A stretch of 64,000 nucleotides of DNA from contig NZ_JBHZGI010000001.1 in assembly GCF_051900535.1 (NCBI RefSeq), forward strand, positions 744,001 to 808,000, given 5' to 3'. Below, in pieces: positions 56,981 to 64,000 of this stretch; position 1 is the first letter of the stretch; every line of letters begins with the position of its first letter. Both the position numbers and the translations under genes were made by a program. The notes under the pieces were generated by a model that saw nothing but the letters and a program-made list of their open reading frames with translations, was not told the origin of the DNA and did not search any database. Origin of the DNA: Frateuria_A sp051900535. GTDB taxonomy: Bacteria; Pseudomonadota; Gammaproteobacteria; Xanthomonadales; Rhodanobacteraceae.

Positions 56981-59199
56981 CACAGCGACACCAGCAAGGA
57001 GTAGAAGGCCTGCACGAGGGCAGCGAAATCGGCGCTCCAGCGACGCGAGGCGGCGCCGTCGGACTCGACCGTGCGACTGTCGTTCAACTTGTTCGCGTCG
57101 AGGTAGATCTTCCGCTCGGGGTCGAGTTCGGCCGACACCACCTTGCTCGGACCGGTGAACTCGAAGCGCGCCCAGCGCCGGTCGTCATTCCAGCGCAGGT
57201 CCTGGTGGCTGCCGTCGGCGAACGTCACGCGCAGGGTCTGCGGTACCGGTGCACCCTCGCGCACCACGCTCACCGTGCTGTGCCAGGGGAACGGTCCGGT
57301 GCCGGCCTTGGCGTTCGGATGGGCCTTCTTCCAGTCCTCGCGCTGCTTGTCGATCCGCTTGTCCAGCGCGGTGCTGTCCCCATCGGTGCGCTTGCCATTG
57401 GCGATGGTGCTGCCGGCCGGCGGCAGTACCTCCTCGCTGTCGATGTTGGCCACGCGGTCGTCGATGTGCGCGGTGCCGTAGACGTACTGGTCGAACACCT
57501 CGTTGACGTTCTTCGCGTCACCCGAAACGTCGATCAGCGTCGCGCGCAGGTCGGCGGCCGACGGGTGGCGGAAATGCCAACGCTTGTAGTACTCGCGGAA
57601 GGCACGTTCGGTGACATCCTTGCCCAGGCGCTCTTCCAGGTCATGCATGGCCGTGGCGGTGCGCGAGTAGACGGTGCCGTAGCTGCCGCTGGAGAGCCGG
57701 TCCCAGGCGTTCTCGCCGAGCGGGTCGAAGGGCTGCTTGAGGCCCGCCGCCGTCCGTTCCATCGCGAAGCCGCTGATCGAGGGCGCGAAGCCCAGGCGCC
57801 TGAGGCCTTCGGTGGTGATATCGATGCCCTGGCCCCGCGCGCGCAGCATGCGCTGGTCCCAGTACTCGTTGAGCCCCTCGTCGAGCATCGGCTCCTCGAA
57901 CTCGTTCGAGGCGAGCAGGCCATAGAAGTAGCCGTGGCCGAACTCGTGGATGGTCACGAAGTCGATCGCGTACTGGCTGATGGTGCCTGGCGTGACCTCT
58001 TTGTAGCCTTCGGCGGTGAAGAAGGTCGGGTATTCCATGCCGCCGGCTTCGCCCGCGTTGTACGGCGGCACCACCGCGGTGAGCGTGCGATATGGATACG
58101 CGCCGAGCGTGTCGGAGAAGTACGTCAGCGAATCGGTGCTCGCCTTGAGCACCGGCTGCGCGCTGGCGGCGTACTCCGGCGGGTAGAGCACGCGCACGGC
58201 GACCTTCGGGCTGCCCGGGCCCTGCCAGCTGGCGTCGAGCACCTTGTAGCCCTTGGCCGCCACCCAGGCGAAGTCGTGCACATCGCCCTGCACGTAGTGG
58301 TAGGTGGTCTTGCCGTTGGCGATCACCGGCGCGCCCTGCTGCTCGCCTACCGCGCCCACGGTGTAGTCGCTGGGCACGGTCATGGTGACGTCGAAGCGGC
58401 CGAAGTCGGCGTAGAACTCGCTGTTGAAGTGGAACTCGTGGACGTTCCAGCGCACCTGCGTCGCGCCGCGCTCGCCCGGCAGTTCCAGCACGCCGATCTT
58501 GGGGAACCACTGCGCGACCAGGTTGAAGTCGCCCCACCAGCCGGTGCGCTCGACCACGCGCGGCAGCTGGCTGAGGAAGTCGATGTCCAGCGTCAGCGTG
58601 CCGCCGGCCGGCACCGGCTGCGCCAGGTCGATGCGCGCGACCGTCTGGTCGGTCGTGGGGCCGCCGTCCGGATGCACGAACGTCCATTTGAGCGCGTTGC
58701 CGTCCTGGCTGACCTGCTTGAGGTCGATCCAGCCCCACTGGCCCTTCTCCAGCTTGGCCGCGCCGCGCGAGCCGCTGTGCGCGGTGAGCACCTCGCGCTC
58801 GGTGAAGAACGTGCTGCCCTCGTTCTGGAAGGCGTTGAGGTACAGGTGCACGTAGATGCTGCGTATTTCGCGGTTGCTACGGTTGCGCCAGATCAGCTGT
58901 TCCTTGCCGCTCACCGCGTGCCTGGCCGCGTCGAGGGCCGCGTCGATGCGGTAGTCGACCACGCGATCGGACAGCGTCGGTTCGCTGCCGGTGCGCGGAC
59001 CGCCCCACGCATCCGGCGCGCTGGGTACGTGCGGCGCGGAGGCATGGGCTGGCGCGAAGAGGATCGGCGCGGGTGGCGCCACCACGCTCGTCGCGGGCGC
59101 TGGCACCGCGGGCTGGGCCTGGGCATGCAACAGCGCCGGCATGGCGGTGGCGCTGCACAGTGCAAGCGCGCCCAGCCACCCGGTAAAGGTCGGTTTCAT
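56980..59199 (-). CDS. M1 family metallopeptidase (aminopeptidase-like)
   Basis: 739 residues with a signal peptide (to about 26, LLHA). The zinc site is His418 and His422 in HEFGH and the Glu of LDEGLNEY, HExxH-x18-E as in M1 enzymes. The usual GxMEN exopeptidase motif appears as GGMEYP, so the true specificity is open. AGGGGGA lies seven bases before the ATG at 59199. It is periplasmic or secreted and co-translated with a membrane protein. Confidence 0.9.
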   Translation of the reverse strand: MKPTFTGWLGALALCSATAMPALLHAQAQPAVPAPATSVVAPPAPILFAPAHASAPHVPSAPDAWGGPRTGSEPTLSDRVVDYRIDAALDAARHAVSGKEQLIWRNRSNREIRSIYVHLYLNAFQNEGSTFFTEREVLTAHSGSRGAAKLEKGQWGWIDLKQVSQDGNALKWTFVHPDGGPTTDQTVARIDLAQPVPAGGTLTLDIDFLSQLPRVVERTGWWGDFNLVAQWFPKIGVLELPGERGATQVRWNVHEFHFNSEFYADFGRFDVTMTVPSDYTVGAVGEQQGAPVIANGKTTYHYVQGDVHDFAWVAAKGYKVLDASWQGPGSPKVAVRVLYPPEYAASAQPVLKASTDSLTYFSDTLGAYPYRTLTAVVPPYNAGEAGGMEYPTFFTAEGYKEVTPGTISQYAIDFVTIHEFGHGYFYGLLASNEFEEPMLDEGLNEYWDQRMLRARGQGIDITTEGLRRLGFAPSISGFAMERTAAGLKQPFDPLGENAWDRLSSGSYGTVYSRTATAMHDLEERLGKDVTERAFREYYKRWHFRHPSAADLRATLIDVSGDAKNVNEVFDQYVYGTAHIDDRVANIDSEEVLPPAGSTIANGKRTDGDSTALDKRIDKQREDWKKAHPNAKAGTGPFPWHSTVSVVREGAPVPQTLRVTFADGSHQDLRWNDDRRWARFEFTGPSKVVSAELDPERKIYLDANKLNDSRTVESDGAASRRWSADFAALVQAFYSLLVSL

Positions 59200-59579
59200 C
59201 TGACGATCCCCCTGTCCTGGCAGGCCCTGGGCCCACCGCAATCCAAGACGCTGGCGGCCATCCCCAAAGCGCCACCGCAAGCGCGCAGCGTGCGGCATCC
59301 GTTGACGGGCTCACATAGGCCAAAGGTCATGCTCATGAAAGGCGCTGGGGATGAGGTCGGCGGTGCGGAACGCTCGCTCCCTCTCCCCTTCAGGCGAGGG
59401 TCGGGGTGAGGGGCGCGCTTGCGGAACCCGCCACCGCCCCGATGCGGTTCCGTTGCGCCTGCATGCACGACCTGCCAGGCGAGCCTCAGCCACTCACCCG
59501 TGGGGAGAGATCTCCAAAGCGCGTTCGGCGAGCCACTGCGGCCCAGTTGCCCTCTTCGGGAGTCGAAGTGGGTGCAACC
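59200..59579. other. Intergenic region without a gene
   Basis: 380 bases between the M1 protease start and the Rieske gene stop. The reading frames here look like shadow, with no codon bias or ribosome binding site. It holds one palindromic element (59379-59412) and, presumably, the protease promoter, which I cannot pinpoint. Confidence 0.6.
59379..59412. repeat. Palindromic CCCTCTCCCC / GGGGTGAGGG element
   Basis: Two 10-base arms pair at nine positions around a 14-base loop. Sequences of this CTCTCCCC...GGGTGAGGG type are frequent between genes in this bacterial order, and fragments occur here at 9685 and 63290. It is probably a REP-like repeat. Confidence 0.55.
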
Positions 59580-59906
59580 TCAGCGGTCGTCGCGTGTCCA
59601 GACAGCGCCTTCGTCCTCGCGTACCGGAAAGCTGGCGATCGGTTCGTAGGCCGGCGGACGGGTGACCGCGCCGGTACGCACATCGAAGCGCGCGCCGTGG
59701 CGGGGGCACTCGACCTCGAAGCCGAACACCTCGCCGCCGGCGAGATCACCGCCGTCATGGGTGCACACGTCCTCGATCGCGTAAAGCTGGCCATCGATGT
59801 TGTAGACCGCGATCGGCGTGTCGCCGTCGAACACCACGGTGAACTCGCCGGGCAGCAACCCGCCCTGCCCGCACACGCGCACCCAGCCCTGCGCTGCCAG
59901 GCTCAT
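59580..59906 (-). CDS. Rieske [2Fe-2S] ferredoxin
   Basis: 108 residues. The Rieske cluster ligands are Cys48 and His50 (CTHDGG), and Cys67 and His70 (CPRHGARF). It is a soluble ferredoxin of the non-haem oxygenase type, carrying single electrons. Its start overlaps the GNAT stop as ATGA. Similar ferredoxins occur at the end of suf operons in some bacteria, and sufS and sufD lie just upstream on the same strand beyond one opposite gene. Confidence 0.92.
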   Translation of the reverse strand: MSLAAQGWVRVCGQGGLLPGEFTVVFDGDTPIAVYNIDGQLYAIEDVCTHDGGDLAGGEVFGFEVECPRHGARFDVRTGAVTRPPAYEPIASFPVREDEGAVWTRDDR

Positions 59907-60451
59907 GCGGCGCCCCCCGCCAGTTCCTTCACCAGCAGCTCGAAGCGCAGGTCGTCGCGGCGCGGGATGCCGAAGCGCTCCTGGCCGTAAGGGAACGGCT
60001 TGTAGCTGCCGGTGCGTCGATAGCCGCGGCGTTCGTACCAGGCGATCAACTCCGCGCGCTGCACGATCACTGTCATCTCCATCAGGCGACATCCCCAGTC
60101 CTTTCGCGCGAGACGCTCGGCCTCGCCCAGCAGCTGCTTGCCCAGGCCGCCGGCTTGCTGTGCCGGATCGACCGCGAACATGCCGAAGTACGCGGCCTCA
60201 CCCTTGCGCTCGAGATGGCAGCTGGCGAGCAGCCGGCCGTCGCGCTCCAGCAGCAGGATGCGGCTGTCGGGGCGGGCGACGGCATCGGCGACATCGACCG
60301 CGTCGGTGCGCTGGCCGTCGAGCAGGTCCGATTCGGTGGTCCACCCGCGCCGGCCCGAATCGCCCCGATAGGCCGATTCGACCAGCGCGACGATGGCAGG
60401 GACATCGGCCTCGGTGGCCGCGCGAAAGGTGCATGTGGAGAGCGTGGTCAT
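59903..60451 (-). CDS. GNAT family N-acetyltransferase
   Basis: 182 residues. The acetyl-CoA loop is AVDPAQQAGGLGKQLL (about 94-109), followed by AWYERRGYRRTG as motif B. Substrate unknown. It overlaps the Rieske gene by four bases, so the two are coupled. The start at 60451 gives MTTLSTCTFRAATEAD, typical for the family. Confidence 0.87.
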   Translation of the reverse strand: MTTLSTCTFRAATEADVPAIVALVESAYRGDSGRRGWTTESDLLDGQRTDAVDVADAVARPDSRILLLERDGRLLASCHLERKGEAAYFGMFAVDPAQQAGGLGKQLLGEAERLARKDWGCRLMEMTVIVQRAELIAWYERRGYRRTGSYKPFPYGQERFGIPRRDDLRFELLVKELAGGAA

Positions 60452-60563
60452 GCGCCCATGATAGCGACGGACGTACCGCGGTCGATGACCTGGGACAGGC
60501 CGGCGGTTCACGCAGGCTTGCTGCCGCAACGGTTCCACTGGCCACTTCCGTGGAGGCGTTCCC

Positions 60564-61880
60564 GTGTCGCACATTCGCCGCACGCTATGGCTTCTTCCCT
60601 GCCTGCTGGCGCTGACCGCCTGCGGTGTCCGTGCGCGCCTGCCGGTGACGGCTGGCATCGGTTCCGATCCTGCGTTGCCGCCGCCCAACGCCTCGTTGAT
60701 ACCGACGGTGAACATCGCCCCGGCCAGCGGCTGGCCAGCCAACGCCCGCCCCGACGCCGCGCCCGGCTTGGCAGTGCGGGCCTTCGCGCGCGATCTCGAC
60801 CACCCGCGCTGGCTCTACGTGCTCCCCGACGGCGATGTGCTCGTGGCCGAGACCAATGCGCCGCAGCGGCCGGAGGACGCCAACGGACTGAAGGGCTGGT
60901 TCATGCGCCGGGTGCAGAAACGCGCGGGCGCCGCCGTGCCCAGCGCCGACCGCATCACGTTGCTGCGCGACGCCGACGGCGATGGCGTGGCCGAAACCCA
61001 CAGCGTGCTGCTCGATCATTTGCACTCGCCCTTCGGCATGGTGCTGGTCGGGGACGCGCTGTACATAGCCGACACCGACGCGCTCCTGCGCTTTCCCTAC
61101 CGCGACGGCGAAACGCACATCCAGGCGAGCGGCGCCAAGGTCGCCGACCTGCCCGCCGGACCGATCAACCACCACTGGACCAAGAACGTGGTCGCCAGTC
61201 CCGATGGCAAGCGGCTGTACGTCAGCATCGGCTCGAACAGCAACGTCGGCGAGAACGGCCTGGCGGTAGAGCAGGATCGCGCGCGCATCCTGGAAATCGA
61301 TCCGGCCACCGGCGCCACGCATGCGTACGCCACCGGCCTGCGCAACCCGGTCGGCATGGCCTGGCAACCGCGGAGTGGCGCGCTGTGGGTGGCCGTCAAC
61401 GAGCGCGACGAGCTGGGCAGCGACCTGGTGCCCGACTACATGACCGCTGTGCGCGAGGGCGCGTTCTACGGCTGGCCGTACAGCTACTACGGCGCGCACG
61501 TGGACGAGCGCGTCGAGCCGCAGGATCCGGCGCTGGTCGCCCGCGCCGTGGTACCCGACTACGCACTGGGCCCGCACACCGCGTCGCTGGGCCTGGCGTT
61601 CTACGACGCCCCGTTGATGCCGCAGTACCGCAATGGCGCCTTCGTCGGCCAACACGGCTCATGGAACCGCAAGCCGCTGAGCGGCTACCGGGTGATCTTC
61701 GTACCGTTCGCCGACGGCAAGCCCTCCGGTCCGCCGCAGGACGTGCTTACCGGCTTCGTCGACGAGGACGGCCATGCGCAGGGTCGCCCCGTCGGCGTGG
61801 CGGTGGCGCGCGACGGCGCACTGCTGGTCGCCGACGACGTGGGCAATACGGTATGGCGGGTGGCACCGACGAACCCGTAG
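60564..61880 (+). CDS. PQQ-dependent sugar dehydrogenase-like lipoprotein
   Basis: 438 residues. The lipobox LTAC places a lipid on Cys20. The rest is a beta-propeller of the sorbosone / soluble glucose dehydrogenase type: PRWLYVLPDGDVLVAET, SPFGMVLVGDALYIAD, RNPVGMAWQP and GQHGSWNRKPLSGY, with conserved His and Arg for PQQ. It should oxidise a sugar in the periplasm if PQQ is available; no pqq genes are in the window. The GTG start has GGAGG seven bases upstream. It lies opposite to, and between, the suf genes and the Rieske/GNAT pair. Confidence 0.87.
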   Translation: MSHIRRTLWLLPCLLALTACGVRARLPVTAGIGSDPALPPPNASLIPTVNIAPASGWPANARPDAAPGLAVRAFARDLDHPRWLYVLPDGDVLVAETNAPQRPEDANGLKGWFMRRVQKRAGAAVPSADRITLLRDADGDGVAETHSVLLDHLHSPFGMVLVGDALYIADTDALLRFPYRDGETHIQASGAKVADLPAGPINHHWTKNVVASPDGKRLYVSIGSNSNVGENGLAVEQDRARILEIDPATGATHAYATGLRNPVGMAWQPRSGALWVAVNERDELGSDLVPDYMTAVREGAFYGWPYSYYGAHVDERVEPQDPALVARAVVPDYALGPHTASLGLAFYDAPLMPQYRNGAFVGQHGSWNRKPLSGYRVIFVPFADGKPSGPPQDVLTGFVDEDGHAQGRPVGVAVARDGALLVADDVGNTVWRVAPTNP

Positions 61881-61942
61881 GGCGGGCTTCGGCCACCGGC
61901 TCCGGTGAACGGTTGCAGCGGTGGGCTGAAGCCACCCCACAG
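61881..61942. repeat. REP-like element between convergent genes
   Basis: Between the dehydrogenase stop and the sufS stop lie GGGCGGGCTTCGGCC and GGTGGGCTGAAGCCACC. Both are imperfect forms of the GGGTGGGC-TTCG-GCCCACCC element at 6821. No terminator with a T-run is seen. Confidence 0.45.
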
Positions 61943-63196
61943 TTACATCAGCAGCTTGCGCACCTTCTGCAGCGCGGCCACGAACACGTCGACCTCTTCC
62001 ATCGTGTTGTAGAACGCCAGCGACGCACGCAGAGTCGCGGGCACGCCGTAGTGCTGCATCAGGGGATGCGCGCAGTGATGGCCCGAGCGCACGGCTACGC
62101 CTTCCAGGTCCAGCAGCGTCGCCAGGTCGGTCGACTGCGTGCCTTCGATGAGGAAGGAGATCACCGGCTCCTTCTCCGCCGCATCGCCGAACAGCCGCAC
62201 CCCCGGCACGTCGCGCAGGCGCTCGGTGGCGTAGGCGAGCAACTGCTGCTCCCAGGTGTGGATGGCCTCCAGGTCCAGCGCGCGGTAGTAGTCCACCGCC
62301 ACGCCCAGGCCGACGAAACCGGCGATGTTGGGCGTGCCCGCCTCGAACTTGTGCGGCGGATCGGCGAACGTGGTGCCATCCACGCGCACCTGCCGGATCA
62401 TGTCGCCGCCGCCGAAGAACGGCGGCATGGCGTCCAGGTGCGTACGCTTCGCCCACAGCGCGCCGGTGCCGGTGGGGCCGAGCATCTTGTGCCCGGTGAA
62501 GGCATAGAAATCGCAACCGAGCGCCTGCACGTCGACCGGCCGATGCGGCACCGCCTGCGAGCCGTCGACCAGCAGCGGGATGCCGCGGCGCGCGCACTCG
62601 CGGGCGATCTCGCGCACCGGGTTCACGGTGCCGAGCACATTGGACACGTGCGCCACGCAAGCGAGTTTCACCTCGGGGGTGAGCATCTCCAGATACCGCT
62701 CCACGTCCAGCTCGCCCCGCTCGTCGATCGGCGCGAACTTCACCGAAGCGCCGCTGCGCCCGGCAACCAGTTGCCACGGCACGATGTTGGCGTGGTGCTC
62801 CATCAAGGTGGTCAGGATCGTGTCGCCGGGCTTGAGCTGCGGCAAGGCGTAGCTGTAGGCCACCAGGTTGATCGCCTGGGTGGTACCGGAGGTCAGTACC
62901 AGCTCATTGCGCGAGGGGGCGTTGATGAAACGGGCCAGCTTGTCGCGCGCGCCTTCGTAGGCCAGCGTCGCTTCCTCGCCGAGCTGGTGCACGGCGCGCG
63001 AGACGTTGGCGTTGTGCATGCGGTAGTGCGCGTCCACCGCCTCGATCACCGCCGCGGGCTTCTGGCTGGTGTTGGCGTTGTCTAGGTAGACCAGCGGCTT
63101 GCCGTGCACGCTGCGGGCGAGCAATGGGAAATCGGAGCGGATGCGCTCGATGTCGAGGGCAGGCGCCGGGTGTGCGTGGGCGGCGGTGGCGGACAT
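61943..63196 (-). CDS. sufS: Cysteine desulfurase SufS
   Basis: 417 residues. It removes sulfur from cysteine, using pyridoxal phosphate, to build Fe-S clusters. Lys237 (FTGHKMLGPTG) binds PLP and Cys375 in RSGHHCAHPL carries the persulfide; the class II (SufS/CsdA) loop is present. The start at 63196 gives MSATAAHAHPAPALDIERIRS; the upstream extension is not conserved. The sufD gene precedes it by about 130 bases on the same strand. Confidence 0.95.
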   Translation of the reverse strand: MSATAAHAHPAPALDIERIRSDFPLLARSVHGKPLVYLDNANTSQKPAAVIEAVDAHYRMHNANVSRAVHQLGEEATLAYEGARDKLARFINAPSRNELVLTSGTTQAINLVAYSYALPQLKPGDTILTTLMEHHANIVPWQLVAGRSGASVKFAPIDERGELDVERYLEMLTPEVKLACVAHVSNVLGTVNPVREIARECARRGIPLLVDGSQAVPHRPVDVQALGCDFYAFTGHKMLGPTGTGALWAKRTHLDAMPPFFGGGDMIRQVRVDGTTFADPPHKFEAGTPNIAGFVGLGVAVDYYRALDLEAIHTWEQQLLAYATERLRDVPGVRLFGDAAEKEPVISFLIEGTQSTDLATLLDLEGVAVRSGHHCAHPLMQHYGVPATLRASLAFYNTMEEVDVFVAALQKVRKLLM

Positions 63197-63327
63197 CGGT
63201 GACTCGCTTTGTGAAGAAGGGATCACGAGGTTTTTAGCCTGCCGGATGTGAAGGAAAGTTGGGCTTCGAAGGAAGCCTGCCGAGCCCCGGCCCTCACCCC
63301 GGCCATCTCCCCGGCGTGGAGCTCCCG

Positions 63328-64000
63328 TCAAGCGGGCAGCCGGGACAGCAGCAACTGGTCGATATGCTGGCGCAGGGCCTCGTGCGGCAGCGACTCGAAC
63401 GGCGCGCGGGCGAAGGCGGTGGTCAGCAGCGTGCGCGCCTGCGCGCCCGGAATGCCGCGCGAGCGCAGGTAGAACAGCGCGCGCTCGTCCAGCTGGCCGA
63501 CGGTGGCGCCGTGCGCGGCCTTCACCTCGTCGGCGTAGATCTCCAGTTCCGGCTTGGTGTCGATCTCGGCCTGCGCCGACAGCAACAGGTTCTTGTTGCC
63601 CAGCGAGGCATCCGCGCCGTCGGCCCCGGCGGCCACCAGGATCGCGCCCCGGAACACGCCGCGCCCACGGCCGCTGGCGACGCCGCGCCAGGTCGAGGAA
63701 GACACGGTATCGCGCGCGCGGTGGTGGATCGCCAGCTGGGTGTCCATGTGCTGGCGGCCATCAGGCAAAAAGGCTCCATGGGTATGGAAGGCGGCCGCGT
63801 CGCCCATCAGCTCGGCCCACAGGTCGTGCCGCGCCAGTGCGCCACCGAGTTCCAGCACGTGCAGGTGCGCCTGCGCACGCGCGTCCAGCCGGTAATGGCT
63901 GCGGCGCACCAGGCTGCTGCCGGTGCCTTCCTGCTGCAGCACCGTGTGGTGCAGGATCGCGTCGGCCCGCAGGGTGATCCCGGCGAGCTGCGTGCCCAGG
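63328..64000 (-). CDS. sufD: Fe-S cluster assembly protein SufD (5' part missing)
   Basis: The gene enters from the right edge; 224 C-terminal residues are visible. SufD/SufB-type segments are SHYRLDARAQAHLHVLELGGALARHDL, a beta-helix stretch, and NLLLSAQAEIDTKPELEIYADEVKAAHGATVGQLD, with the conserved His of KAAHGAT. SufD joins SufB and SufC as the scaffold that assembles clusters. sufS follows; sufB and sufC should lie beyond the window. Confidence 0.93.
   Translation of the reverse strand, partial: LGTQLAGITLRADAILHHTVLQQEGTGSSLVRRSHYRLDARAQAHLHVLELGGALARHDLWAELMGDAAAFHTHGAFLPDGRQHMDTQLAIHHRARDTVSSSTWRGVASGRGRGVFRGAILVAAGADGADASLGNKNLLLSAQAEIDTKPELEIYADEVKAAHGATVGQLDERALFYLRSRGIPGAQARTLLTTAFARAPFESLPHEALRQHIDQLLLSRLPA

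Overview
The window is 64 kb of uniformly high-GC bacterial chromosome, densely packed with genes and without rRNA, tRNA, prophage, insertion sequence or CRISPR that I can see. Gene content suggests a gammaproteobacterium of the order Lysobacterales (Xanthomonadales), most likely a Rhodanobacteraceae relative such as Rhodanobacter, Dyella or Luteibacter. This rests on the rpsF-rpsR-rplI set, a tryptophan/2-aminomuconate gene fragment, an amgK-murU pair, TPR-sulfotransferases and many two-component and c-di-GMP proteins. It is inference; no 16S is present.

Layout. 1-6.8 kb: signalling (membrane sensor cut by the left edge, TPR-GGDEF cyclase, hybrid histidine kinase) and a thioredoxin-reductase-like flavoprotein. 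6.8-9.1 kb: DUF3014 protein, VIT1/CCC1 transporter and a small disordered protein. 9.1-13.6 kb: ribosomal proteins S6-S18-L9 with terminator and leader, an A-type Fe-S carrier, and asnS followed by a lipoprotein and a membrane protein. 13.7-17.5 kb: SDR, 2-aminomuconic semialdehyde dehydrogenase-like enzyme, carbonic anhydrase and RidA deaminase, probably the lower kynurenine pathway, then a tiny exported protein. 17.6-25.7 kb: hutG, gor, a ChaN-like protein, an NlpC/P60 lipoprotein, SlyD, an MFS carrier and a secreted M4 protease. 25.9-33.7 kb: methyltransferase, two DEAD-box helicases (rhlE, deaD), fghA, a TPR-sulfotransferase and a DODA-type dioxygenase.

33.7-36.4 kb: a divergent four-gene module, cupredoxin plus Tat-exported phosphoesterase against an ECF sigma factor and its anti-sigma factor. 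The shared gap carries two matching GGAATA-N16-GGTA promoter-like sites facing outwards. 36.4-39.4 kb: YkgJ, YpfJ, MAPEG and CPBP proteins. 39.4-42.1 kb: a low-GC island with a lipoprotein, a DUF2235/Tle1-like lipase and a coiled-coil membrane protein, resembling an antibacterial effector-immunity cassette. 42.3-51 kb: maf, a second GGDEF protein, GNAT, DUF4142, GMC oxidoreductase, AsmA, two small membrane proteins and a DUF1615 lipoprotein. 51-59.2 kb: DUF763, amgK-murU (peptidoglycan recycling), an HWE kinase, and an M1 protease with a membrane partner. 59.6-64 kb: Rieske ferredoxin and GNAT genes, a PQQ-type sugar dehydrogenase on the other strand, sufS, and sufD cut by the right edge.

Two loci best fit a poorly described system: the ECF/cupredoxin/phosphoesterase module and the DUF2235 cassette. 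Several other genes have intact folds but altered active-site motifs: the TrxR-like protein, the SDR and the phosphoesterase.
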